From contig NZ_ASHX02000001.1 of assembly GCF_000478605.2 (NCBI RefSeq), forward strand, positions 2,767,895 through 2,831,894: DNA of 64,000 bases, read 5' to 3'. The position numbers were made by a program, and so were the translations under genes. A model generated the notes under the pieces. The model did no database searches, was not told the origin of the DNA, and saw nothing but the letters and a program-made list of their open reading frames with translations. Positions 33,228 through 41,648 of this stretch are shown piece after piece (position 1 is the first letter of the stretch; each line of letters opens with the position of its first letter). The DNA comes from Streptomyces thermolilacinus SPC6. Lineage in GTDB: Bacteria; Actinomycetota; Actinomycetes; Streptomycetales; Streptomycetaceae.

Positions 33228-34654
33228 CGTCGGGGGGAGGGGGTGGGGGGATTCACAGGACTGGCGAGGCCGGTGGGACTGTTGGGCCTTGTGGGACTGA
33301 CAGGGGTCGAGGAGGCCGGGGGGTCGGCGGGGTCCGCCGGGGCGGTGCAGTGCCCGGCGGCGTGGGTGTCCGGGCGCGAGTCCGCCCTACGGACCGTCGG
33401 CTGGGCCGGGATCGGGGCGCGGGTGTCCGCCTCCGCACGCCAGGCGCGGCGGGGTGCCGCCCAGGCACGGCGGGCGAGATGGGCCGCCCAGGCGCGTGCC
33501 ATGGCGAAGGCGGGCGCCGGGTCGTCCGCGGCGTACCAGGCCGTCTCCAGGCCGCCTGACGGGCCGTACGGGCGCACGCGGCGCCGGGGCGAGGCCAGGA
33601 GCGACAGGGCGGCGTAGTTCTCCACGGCGAAGCGCCGCCCGTACGAGCGGACGAGGTCCGGCACCGGGCGCCCTGTCAGGTCCAGGTGCAGCGCGCGGAC
33701 CACGTCGAGGCCCCACGGGTCGGCGAACAGCCGGAACTGGGCGCCGGGCCGGGGGTTGAAGTCCAGCAGGTGGTACGTGCCGGTGTCCGGGTCGCGGCGG
33801 AAGTCCAGGTCGGCGACGCCCCGGTAGCCGAGCGCGGTGATCAGGTCGCGGGCGAGGCGTTCGACGGCCGGGTTGGGCGCCCACGTCCCGACGGCGGTCA
33901 GTCCGGCGCCGTCCGGCCAGGAGCGGACCTTCCGGCCGGTCGCGGCGACCCCGCACGCCCCGGCGCTGTCGCAGTACGCGTGGAAGAACCAGTCGCCGTC
34001 CCTGCTGGCGGGCAGGTACCGCTGGAGCAGCAGCGGACTGCCGGCCTGCACCACGCGCGCGTAGAGGTCCCGTACCTGGCGGGTGGAGCGGGCGAGGACG
34101 GTGCTGCGCAGTCCGGCGCCCGGTGTCAGCAGCCAGGGGCGGGACCACTTGGCGACGACGGGGAGCCCCAGGGCGGCGGCCATGGCGGCGGCCTCGTCGG
34201 CGTCGGCGGGGACGAGGGTGCGCGGGTGCGGGACGCCGAGGCGGTGGCAGGTCGCGGCGAGCGCCGCCTTGTCGGCGACGCGGGCGGCGAGCCCCGGCGG
34301 CTGGTCCGGCAGCAGGAACCGGCGGGCCGGGCCGTCCGGTTCGCGACGGAGCTCGTCGAGCGCGACGGCGGTCGCGTCGTCCAGGGGCAGCAGCACGGCG
34401 GGATCACCGGCGAGCGTGTCGGCGACCCGGGCGAGGGCGTGGCGGACAGCGGCGAGGCCGTCGCCGGGCGGCCGCGCGTGGCACCGCCGTACGTACCGGG
34501 AGCGGGCCACGGGTTCCGCCGGGTCCCCGGCCACGAGGTGGACGGGGACGCCCGCGCGGCCGAGCGAGCGGGCGGCGCCGAGCGTGCCGTGGTGGAACGG
34601 GTTCCGGTCGAGCCGCACCAGAACGGCGGCGACGCGGGTGTCAAAAAGCGGCAC
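33224..34654 (-). CDS. ATP-grasp carboxylate-amine ligase-like protein
   Basis: A 476-residue protein. The pre-ATP-grasp N-terminal domain is followed by an ATP-grasp fold (LPVVAKWSRPWLL for the ATP-binding lysine, LLLQRYLP, and YHLLDFNPRPGAQ for metal-binding residues). The last 70 residues are Pro/Ala/Ser-rich and disordered. Such enzymes join a carboxylate to an amine, thiol or hydroxyl. The GTG at 34654 follows GAGGAC. With the coupled flavoprotein it could make or modify a small molecule or surface polymer; this is inference. Confidence 0.82.
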   Translation of the reverse strand: MPLFDTRVAAVLVRLDRNPFHHGTLGAARSLGRAGVPVHLVAGDPAEPVARSRYVRRCHARPPGDGLAAVRHALARVADTLAGDPAVLLPLDDATAVALDELRREPDGPARRFLLPDQPPGLAARVADKAALAATCHRLGVPHPRTLVPADADEAAAMAAALGLPVVAKWSRPWLLTPGAGLRSTVLARSTRQVRDLYARVVQAGSPLLLQRYLPASRDGDWFFHAYCDSAGACGVAATGRKVRSWPDGAGLTAVGTWAPNPAVERLARDLITALGYRGVADLDFRRDPDTGTYHLLDFNPRPGAQFRLFADPWGLDVVRALHLDLTGRPVPDLVRSYGRRFAVENYAALSLLASPRRRVRPYGPSGGLETAWYAADDPAPAFAMARAWAAHLARRAWAAPRRAWRAEADTRAPIPAQPTVRRADSRPDTHAAGHCTAPADPADPPASSTPVSPTRPNSPTGLASPVNPPTPSPRR

Positions 34655-34820
34655 GGCATGTCCTCGTCTCGATGCCCCGATTGGGCGATGAAATGCACTG
34701 ATGGGCTAGGGAAAAGCCGGGAGGAGTTCTCGGCGGGCTCTCAAGGAATACGTTCTGTCCAAGTGGTTCGACGACGGCTGAACTGCCCGGCAGGACTCGG
34801 CGGGCGACGGAGGAGCGGCG

Positions 34821-36140
34821 ATGGCGATGCGGAGCGGAAAGCGGACGAAGGCCTGGCTCGGGGTGTGCACGGCCGGTCTGCTGATCTCGGGTTCCGTGCT
34901 GTCGGCGCAGGCCGCGCGGGCGTCGGAATTCCGGTCGGGTCCCGATCCGGTGGCGACCGGTGAGACGGCACTCGGCGCCTACCTGCACTACGGCCCGGAC
35001 GGAATCCGGCGCATGGAGGAACTCCGGTCGTGGCTCGGCGGCACCGATCTGCGGGTCGGCCACACCTACCTGCCGGGCGACCGCTGGTCGAACATCGCCG
35101 GGCAGGTCGGTTTCCTGGAGGACTGGGCGCGGTGGCGGCAGGCCCGCGCGGACCGGATGTTCGTCCTGAACGTGCCGATGCTGGAACTCAACGAGAGCCG
35201 GCTGCCGGACTTCCTGGTCAGGCGGATGCTGCGGGCGGGCGCCGACGGGCGGTTCGACCAGCACTTCCGGGCGCTCGCGGAGCGGCTGGTGGGTCTGGGC
35301 GTGCCGGACACGGTCATCGTCCTCGGCTGGGAGATGAACGGGTCGACGTACAGCCACCGGTGCGGGCCCGACCCGGAGGCGTGGAAAAAGTACTGGAACC
35401 GCATCGTCACCACCATGCGTGAGGTGCCCGGCCAGGATTTCCGGTTCGACTTCGCGCCCAATCGGGGCCGGGACGCCATTCCGTGGACCGAGTGCTATCC
35501 GGGTGACGACGTCGTGGACATCGTGGGAATGGATTCCTACGACCAGCCGCCGGGCCGGACATTCGACGAGCAGGCGAACGAACCGTACGGGCTGCGCGAC
35601 CATGTGGAATTCGCCGCCGCCCACGGAAAGCCTATCTCCTATCCGGAGTGGGGCCTGTTCCGAAACGGCGACAATCCCGAGTACATGCGGCGGATGCTCG
35701 AATGGGTGAAGGAGCACAAACCGCTGTACCACTCGATCAGCGACTACTGCCCGCACGGGGTGTGGCAGTGCTCGGACAATCCGAGGTCGTCGGAGGTGTT
35801 CCGGTCGGCGCTGTTCGGCCTGGTCCCGCCGCCTCCGCAGGCTCCGGTCCCGGGCGGTACGCCGACACCGGGGGAGCCCGGCACGCCGACGGAGCACCCG
35901 CAGCCGGGCGGGGGCCCCGGTACGCCTCCGCAGCCGACGCCCCCGCCCGCCGACCCGCCCGCCGTCGGCGAGCCGCCCACCGCAGGGCAGCCGCCCACCG
36001 CAGGGCAGCCGCCCACCGCAGGGCAGCCATCCGCCGCCGCGGAACCACCCGTTCCCGGTGAGCCTCCCGTGCCCGGTGAGCGGCCCGCCGTCGGGGAGCC
36101 GCCGCAGGGAGCCGATCCGGTGCCGCCGCCCGCCGGTTAG
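34821..36140 (+). CDS. Secreted GH26-like glycoside hydrolase with Pro-rich tail
   Basis: A 439-residue exported enzyme with a signal peptide at about 1-37 (ending SVLSAQAARAS). The catalytic domain 45-335 resembles family 26 endo-mannanase folds: acid/base Glu in LGWEMNGSTYSHR and nucleophile Glu in ISYPEWGLF. Residues 336-439 are almost all Pro, Gly, Glu and Thr, with three PPTAGQ repeats. It starts after GGAGGAG. It is divergent from the ATP-grasp gene, and its stop overlaps that of the convergent GNAT gene. Probably trims or releases the exopolysaccharide encoded nearby. Confidence 0.82.
   Translation: MAMRSGKRTKAWLGVCTAGLLISGSVLSAQAARASEFRSGPDPVATGETALGAYLHYGPDGIRRMEELRSWLGGTDLRVGHTYLPGDRWSNIAGQVGFLEDWARWRQARADRMFVLNVPMLELNESRLPDFLVRRMLRAGADGRFDQHFRALAERLVGLGVPDTVIVLGWEMNGSTYSHRCGPDPEAWKKYWNRIVTTMREVPGQDFRFDFAPNRGRDAIPWTECYPGDDVVDIVGMDSYDQPPGRTFDEQANEPYGLRDHVEFAAAHGKPISYPEWGLFRNGDNPEYMRRMLEWVKEHKPLYHSISDYCPHGVWQCSDNPRSSEVFRSALFGLVPPPPQAPVPGGTPTPGEPGTPTEHPQPGGGPGTPPQPTPPPADPPAVGEPPTAGQPPTAGQPPTAGQPSAAAEPPVPGEPPVPGERPAVGEPPQGADPVPPPAG
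35973..36026. repeat. 18-bp coding tandem repeat, three copies
   Basis: Three identical CCGCCCACCGCAGGGCAG units encoding PPTAGQ in the tail of the GH26-like protein. Identity at synonymous positions implies recent expansion. Confidence 0.95.
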
Positions 36141-37294
36141 GGCGTTCCGCGCCGCAGCCGCCGCGCCCACGGCCGGTCGCGGAGCCGGTCCGCCGCCCAC
36201 CGCCGCCCGCCCGCGTACGCCGCCAGCAGCCACAGCACGGGCGCCGTGCGGCGGCTCGCCAGCAGCAGCCGCTGGTTACGGGCAACGTGCGGGCGCCAGT
36301 GGTGCTTGTACGGCTCGTCGCCGCGCAGCAGGCTCAGCGTCCCGCAGCCCGCCTCCTCGGCGAGCCGCGCGCCGTTGCGCAGCAGCAGCGCCGCCATGTC
36401 GACCTTCAGCGACCGCAGCAGCGGGTCGGCGCCGTACAGGTAGCCGCCGGACAGCCGGGGCGACAGCAGCGTCAGGTCCACCGCCACCGCCTCGTCGCCG
36501 ATCAGGAACTCCGTCACGCGCGCGTGCCCGCTGTCCGCCATCGCCCGCACCGCTCTGCCGAGGTGCTCGGTGAACCGCTCGGTGAGGTGTTCCGCCGTCA
36601 CGCCGCGCCCGGCCCACTGGCGGCGGTGCAGTTCGAGCAGGCGGCGCAGCGCGCGGGGCACCTCCTCGGCGGGCACCTGCCGTGCCCCGATGCCCTCCCG
36701 TTCGATCCTGCGGAGCTTCGCCCTGGCCCGCTGGGCGCGCGCGGACGGCAGCCGCCTGACGAGCTCCTCGACGGGCACGGACGGCAGTTCCAGGCACAGC
36801 GAATCCGGCAGGCGCGTGCGCGGCCCGGTCCAGAAGGCGAGCAGCCGCTCGGCGGCGGCGCCGGGCCGGACCTCCCGCAGGTCGAGCACCGCCCCCCGCG
36901 CGAGGCGGGCCAGCGCGTCCGCCAGGGCGGGGACCGCCTCGGGGCAGCCGTCGTCGGCGAGCACGTCGCCGTAGTCGGTGAGGGCGCCGCCCAGGAGCTC
37001 CAGGGTGGGCACGCGCGCGTGGGTGCGCCACAGCGGGGCGGCGGCGACGAGCCGTCCGTCGTCGGACCGGCGTACGAGGACCACCCGCAGCCGGCCGGGG
37101 CTGCCGTACGAGAGCCACCAGGAGTGCAGCCAGGCGTGGGTCTGGAACGGGGTGACGGTGGAGCATCGCCCGTACATGTCCGCCCATTCGGCGGCGAGTC
37201 CCGCGAAGCTCCGCTCGTCGCGGCAGACGGTGGCGGTGAGGCCGGTGGACCCCAGCCCACCGGCCGCCGGGGCGCGGGTGCCGAGCGCGCTCAT
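36137..37294 (-). CDS. GNAT/FemAB-like acetyltransferase of the polysaccharide operon
   Basis: A 385-residue protein of the CelD/BcsL-type GNAT family found in polysaccharide clusters. It has the N-terminal PFQTHAWLHSWWLSYG motif and a C-terminal acetyl-CoA fold with VTEFLIGDEAVAVDLTLLSPRLSGGYLYGADP. Likely acylates a sugar or transfers an acyl group during polymer assembly. It is the last gene of the operon, and its ATG overlaps the Wzz-like stop. Confidence 0.8.
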   Translation of the reverse strand: MSALGTRAPAAGGLGSTGLTATVCRDERSFAGLAAEWADMYGRCSTVTPFQTHAWLHSWWLSYGSPGRLRVVLVRRSDDGRLVAAAPLWRTHARVPTLELLGGALTDYGDVLADDGCPEAVPALADALARLARGAVLDLREVRPGAAAERLLAFWTGPRTRLPDSLCLELPSVPVEELVRRLPSARAQRARAKLRRIEREGIGARQVPAEEVPRALRRLLELHRRQWAGRGVTAEHLTERFTEHLGRAVRAMADSGHARVTEFLIGDEAVAVDLTLLSPRLSGGYLYGADPLLRSLKVDMAALLLRNGARLAEEAGCGTLSLLRGDEPYKHHWRPHVARNQRLLLASRRTAPVLWLLAAYAGGRRWAADRLRDRPWARRLRRGTP

Positions 37295-38166
37295 ACGGCC
37301 CCCGCCTGCGAGGTGTCGCCGACAGCGGGCCCCGGCACGGCGGCGCCCCGCCCACCGGCGGGAACGCCGCCCTCAGCCGAACCCCCCGCCGCTGTGCCCT
37401 CCCTCGAAGCACCCGAAGCACCGGAAGCACCACCGGCACTCGAAGGCCCACCGGCACTCGAAGCACCACCAGCACCTGACGCACCACCAGCACCATCAGC
37501 ACCACCGGAGCCGGCCGACGCGCCCGCACCGCCCGACAGACCCGCACCGCCGGAAGCCCCCGCCGCTGTGCCCCGCTTCGGGCGGACCAGCAGCGAGAGC
37601 CCGCCCAGCAGACCGCCCCCCGCGGCGCCGACGAGCGCCGCCAACGGGGCCGACGGCGAGGCGGGGCTCGTCGGGGTCGTCGCGCGCGAGAACTGCACGA
37701 CCTTCACATGGGTGCTGTCCTCCGCGTGCGCGCCCTTCTGCACCAGTGCCCGCGCCACCCCGTCCGCCATCGCGGCGGCAGTCGCGGGGCGCCCGGAGCG
37801 GGCCGTGATGGCGATCATCGGCGCGTCGGGGGACGTCGCGGCGGCCACGTCCGCCTTGATCGTCGCGGGCGGCACGCGGGCCCACACGGCGGCGTCCCCG
37901 GCGAGGGCGACGTCCGTGGCGACCCGCCCGTACGCCTGCGCCAGGCCCATCGCCCCGGCCGGATCGGACCCCTCCTCGGGGACGACCACGACGTAGCTGG
38001 TGGCGGCGTACTCGGCCGGGCTCAGCAGCCCGTACGCGCCGCCGACGAGGGCTCCGGCCACTGCCGCGGCCGGCACGGTCCAGGCGCGGCCCGGGCGCTT
38101 CGCCCGGGCGACCCGGCGGGCGAGCCCGGCGGTCAGGGGCCGTAGGGGGAGGGTTCGCGGGGTCAT
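37291..38166 (-). CDS. Wzz/YveK-like chain-length regulator with Gly/Ala/Ser tail
   Basis: A 291-residue membrane protein. TM1 at about 30-50 (WTVPAAAVAGALVGGAYGLL) precedes an extracytoplasmic region of Wzz type and TM2 at about 175-195. The cytoplasmic C-terminus of about 90 residues is a run of GGASGAGGAS-like repeats. Wzz proteins set polymer length, usually with a tyrosine kinase; none is encoded here and no Walker motif is present. Coupled by ATGA overlaps on both sides. Confidence 0.8.
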   Translation of the reverse strand: MTPRTLPLRPLTAGLARRVARAKRPGRAWTVPAAAVAGALVGGAYGLLSPAEYAATSYVVVVPEEGSDPAGAMGLAQAYGRVATDVALAGDAAVWARVPPATIKADVAAATSPDAPMIAITARSGRPATAAAMADGVARALVQKGAHAEDSTHVKVVQFSRATTPTSPASPSAPLAALVGAAGGGLLGGLSLLVRPKRGTAAGASGGAGLSGGAGASAGSGGADGAGGASGAGGASSAGGPSSAGGASGASGASREGTAAGGSAEGGVPAGGRGAAVPGPAVGDTSQAGAV

Positions 38167-39275
38167 CGGTCACTCGCTTCTCGGTAGAGGGTCCGGTAGA
38201 GGGTCGTCAGCTGCCGCGCGCTGCGCGCGATGTCGTAGCGGTACGCCGCCGGGGGCACCGGCCGCGTGTCGTGGCCCGCCGCGTGGGCGGCGCGGGTCTC
38301 GCGTACCGCCGCCGCCACGTCCGCGACGGTGCCGCCGATCCGCCGGGCGGCGGGCGCCTCCTGCGGCGACAGGTCGTCCAGGGCCGGGCAGGCCACATAG
38401 CGGACGGGCAGCCCGGCCGCGAGCGCCTCGACGACGGCGAGCCCGAACGCCTCGTCGGCGGAAGGCGACACGAACACGTCCATCGCGGACAGCAGCGCGG
38501 GCAGGTCGCGGGTCACGGCGCCCGCCCAGACGACGCGGCCGTCCACGCCGTTCGCCGCGGCCAGGCGCCGCAGCCGGTGCTGTTCGGGGCCATCGCCGAC
38601 CAGGAGGAGCCGCACGTCGGGCGGCAGCTCGGCGAGGGCGCCGACCAGCGTGTCGAACCGTTTGCCGGGGACCAGCCGGCCGACGCCGCCGACCACGTAC
38701 GCGTCGGTGGGGATGCCGAGCCGTCGGCGCGCGGTGCGGCGGGCGTGCGGGTCGTGGGCGAGGCCCGCCGCGTCGATGCCGTTGGGGACGACGCTGACGC
38801 GGTGCGGCCGTACGCCCCAGTCGGTGAGGCGGTGGGCGACCGTGTCGGAGACGGCGACGGTGGCGCTGCCGAGGCGTTCCGTGGCCAGGTACAGGGCGCG
38901 GGCCCCGGAGCTGAGGGGGCGGCCTTCGATCTGGGCGGCACCCAGGGAGTGTTCGGTCGCGACGACGTGCCGGACCCCGGCGAGGCGGGCGGCGATCCTG
39001 CCGTACACGCAGGCGCGGTACAGGTGCGTGTGGACGATGTCGTACCGGCCGCGGCGGATGAGCCGGGCCAGGCGGGGCAGCGCCGTCAGGTCGCGGTTGC
39101 CGCGCATGCCGAGGTGGGCGACGGGGACGCCGTCGGCGCGCAGGGCGTCGGCGACGGGGCCGGGGTTGGTGAGGGTGACGACGGCGCTGCGGACCGGCAG
39201 ATGGCGCAGGAGGAGCCGCAGCTGCTGTTCGGCTCCGCCGATGCCGAGGCCGGTGATGACGTGCAGGACCCTCAT
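38163..39275 (-). CDS. Glycosyltransferase family 4
   Basis: A 370-residue GT-B enzyme. The N-terminal acceptor domain has HVITGLGIGGAEQQLRLL. The C-terminal domain has VGRLVPGKRFDTLVGAL and the EX7E motif DEAFGLAVVEALAAG. It adds a sugar from a nucleotide donor to the lipid-linked repeat unit on the inner face of the membrane. Start and stop overlap the neighbouring genes. Confidence 0.92.
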   Translation of the reverse strand: MRVLHVITGLGIGGAEQQLRLLLRHLPVRSAVVTLTNPGPVADALRADGVPVAHLGMRGNRDLTALPRLARLIRRGRYDIVHTHLYRACVYGRIAARLAGVRHVVATEHSLGAAQIEGRPLSSGARALYLATERLGSATVAVSDTVAHRLTDWGVRPHRVSVVPNGIDAAGLAHDPHARRTARRRLGIPTDAYVVGGVGRLVPGKRFDTLVGALAELPPDVRLLLVGDGPEQHRLRRLAAANGVDGRVVWAGAVTRDLPALLSAMDVFVSPSADEAFGLAVVEALAAGLPVRYVACPALDDLSPQEAPAARRIGGTVADVAAAVRETRAAHAAGHDTRPVPPAAYRYDIARSARQLTTLYRTLYREASDR

Positions 39276-40018
39276 GACGCGTACGCCTCCGCTGCGGGCA
39301 GGTCGGCGGGGGCACGGCGGCGCAGCGCGTGCAGATGCCGCTTGGCGCGCAGCCGCAGGCCCGTGTCGCGCTGCCCGACGTGGACGCGCGGCAGGGCGTG
39401 GACGCCGCTCAGCGGGCCGGGGTCGATGGCGCAGGCGTACGCGTACCCGGCGTGCCGCACGGCGGCGACCACGCGCGCGTCGATGTGCCCGTACGGGTAG
39501 CAGAACCCGGCGGGCGGTTCTCCGGTCAGGGTGTGCAGCAGCTCGCGGCTGCCGCGCAGTTCGTCGTGGAGGACCGCGTCGTCGGCGGGCGGCAGGGAGA
39601 CGTGCCGCAGGCCGTGCGAGGCGACCTCCATCCCGGCGTCGGCGCAGCGGCGGAGCCCTTCGGCGGTCAGCAGCGGCTTGCGGGGGCCCAGCGGGTCCCA
39701 GACGTTGTCGCCGCCGAGCCGTCCGGGGAGGGCGAAGACGGTGGCGGTGCAGCCGTGGCGGCGCAGCAGCGGGACGGCGTGGTGGAGGAAGTCGGCGTAC
39801 CCGTCGTCGAAGGTCAGCCCGACGAGCCCGGTGGCGTCGCCGCGCGCGTGGGCGGCGAGGAGTTCGCGTACGGCGACGCCGCGCAGCCCTCGCGCGCGCA
39901 GCCAGCGCAGTTGGGTGTCGAGCCGGTCGGGGGTGACGGTGACGCGGTACGGGTCATCCCTGTCGGTGTCGATGGAGTGGTACATCGCGATCCACGGGGG
40001 CGGGGTGCGTCGGAGCAT
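39272..40018 (-). CDS. Polysaccharide deacetylase (NodB/CE4)
   Basis: A 248-residue CE4 enzyme that removes acetyl groups from N-acetylhexosamines. The motifs are LTFDDGYADF (catalytic and metal Asp), ASHGLRHVSL (metal-binding His pair) and CYPYGHIDARV. No signal peptide is visible, so it may act in the cytoplasm or leave by another route. Its 5' end overlaps the flippase gene by 65 bp, an unusually long overlap. Confidence 0.9.
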   Translation of the reverse strand: MLRRTPPPWIAMYHSIDTDRDDPYRVTVTPDRLDTQLRWLRARGLRGVAVRELLAAHARGDATGLVGLTFDDGYADFLHHAVPLLRRHGCTATVFALPGRLGGDNVWDPLGPRKPLLTAEGLRRCADAGMEVASHGLRHVSLPPADDAVLHDELRGSRELLHTLTGEPPAGFCYPYGHIDARVVAAVRHAGYAYACAIDPGPLSGVHALPRVHVGQRDTGLRLRAKRHLHALRRRAPADLPAAEAYAS

Positions 40019-41648
40019 GGCGGGGCCTTCGCGGGAGGGGGAGGCGGCGCGGGAGGGCGGTGCGCAGCGCCACGCGCGTGAGGTGGGGCACGAGGGGTGC
40101 CCGCAGCGCGTGCGCGGCGAGGACGAACACGGTGAGGACGGCCGCTGCGGCGAGGGCGGCGCCCAGCAGCGGATGGGCGGTCCAGGAGGCGCACAGCCGC
40201 CCGGCGGCGGTCGCGGCGGCGGCAGCGGCGGCGAGCCGGACGAGGCCGCCCGCGACGGTGCGGGCGGAGAGCGGCACTTGCTGATGGCCGGTTCCGGCGA
40301 GCAGCAGGATGGCCGTGAGGGTGATTCCGGCGGCGTTGGCGAGGGCGATCCCGGCGGAGCCCCAGCGATCGACCCACAGCGCGCCCAGCACGGCGTTCGC
40401 GGCGACGCCGACGCCCATGGCGGCCGCGGGGAACCACAGCGGGCGGGAGGCGGAGAAGTAGCACCGGCCGAGCGCGCTGACCAGGGCGTGTCCGAGGAGG
40501 CCCAGGGCGTACACGCGCATGACGGAGGCGGTGGCGGCGGTGTCGGCGCCGTCGAACGCGCCTCGCTGGAAGAGGAGTCCGACGATCTGCGGGGCGGCGG
40601 CGATGACGGTGGCCGCGCCGACGAGGACGACGACTCCTGCGAGCAGCAGGTCCCGTTCCGCGCGGCGGCGTGCGGCGTCCCGGTCGCCCGCCGCGATGGC
40701 CCGTGCGATGACGGGGAAGCTGACGGTGCACAGCATCAGCGACAGCACCATCGGCAGCTGGGCGACCTTCTGGGCGTAGTTGAGGTGCGAGATGGCACCG
40801 GCGGGCAGCGGCGCGGCGAGGAACCGCTCGACGAGGACCTGCGACTGGCGGCCGACGGCGAAGACGATGACGGGCGCCACGAGCGCGAGGACGACCCCCG
40901 TGGCCGCCGCCCCGCTCCCACCCGCTGTGCGCGTGGCGCGCCGCCGCAGCCGCCGTACCAGCGAGGGGACCTGGACGAGCGCCATCAGCGCCCCGCCCGC
41001 CGCGACCCCGGCGGCCGCCGCCCGGACGCCCCAGGCGGGGCCGAGCAGGACGACCGCGGTGATGATGCCGGTGTTGTACGCGACGTAGATCGCGGCCGGG
41101 GCGAGGTACCGGCCGTGTGCCCGCAGCGCGGCGCTGAAGTACCCGGCGAGCGCGAAGGACAGGACGCAGGTGGCGGTGAGCCGCGTGCAGTCCACGGCGA
41201 GCCGCTGCTGCGGCAGGCCCGGCGCGAGCAGCGGTACGAGGAGGGGCGCGGCGACCGCGACGAGCGCGGCCGCTGCGGCGGTGACGGCGGCCGTGCGGGG
41301 CAGCGTGGACCGTACGAGGCCCAGCACCGGGTCGGGCCCGGCGGCGGCCTCGGCGCGGAGGGCGAGGGCGCGGCTGAAGGCGGGGACGAGGACCAGCGCC
41401 ATGGCGTCCTCGATGAGCAGCGTGGACGCGAACTCGGGCACGGTCCAGGCGACGAGGAACGCGTCGGTGTCGGGCCCGGCGCCGAAGGTGTGGGCCAGCA
41501 GCTGGTCCCGCAGGAGCCCCAGGAGGGCACCCGCCGCGGTGAGGGCGGCGGTGAGCAGCGCCGCGCGCGCGAGGAACCGGTTGGACGGCGCCCACGCGGG
41601 ACCGCCGGGCCGCGTGTCCTCCGCCGGTGCGGCGGTGCCCCGGCTCAC
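39954..41648 (-). CDS. MurJ/Wzx-like lipid-linked oligosaccharide flippase
   Basis: A 564-residue MviN/MATE-type transporter with about 14 hydrophobic helices (LLRDQLLAHTFGAGPDTDAFLVAW, LNYAQKVAQLPMVLSLMLCTVSFPVIAR). It probably flips the undecaprenyl-linked repeat unit outward. The GTG at 41648 overlaps the polymerase stop (GTGA). The C-terminal end extends 65 bp into the deacetylase gene. Position in a Wzy-type cluster favours Wzx-like rather than lipid II function. Confidence 0.88.
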   Translation of the reverse strand: MSRGTAAPAEDTRPGGPAWAPSNRFLARAALLTAALTAAGALLGLLRDQLLAHTFGAGPDTDAFLVAWTVPEFASTLLIEDAMALVLVPAFSRALALRAEAAAGPDPVLGLVRSTLPRTAAVTAAAAALVAVAAPLLVPLLAPGLPQQRLAVDCTRLTATCVLSFALAGYFSAALRAHGRYLAPAAIYVAYNTGIITAVVLLGPAWGVRAAAAGVAAGGALMALVQVPSLVRRLRRRATRTAGGSGAAATGVVLALVAPVIVFAVGRQSQVLVERFLAAPLPAGAISHLNYAQKVAQLPMVLSLMLCTVSFPVIARAIAAGDRDAARRRAERDLLLAGVVVLVGAATVIAAAPQIVGLLFQRGAFDGADTAATASVMRVYALGLLGHALVSALGRCYFSASRPLWFPAAAMGVGVAANAVLGALWVDRWGSAGIALANAAGITLTAILLLAGTGHQQVPLSARTVAGGLVRLAAAAAAATAAGRLCASWTAHPLLGAALAAAAVLTVFVLAAHALRAPLVPHLTRVALRTALPRRLPLPRRPRHAPTHPAPVDRDVPLHRHRQG

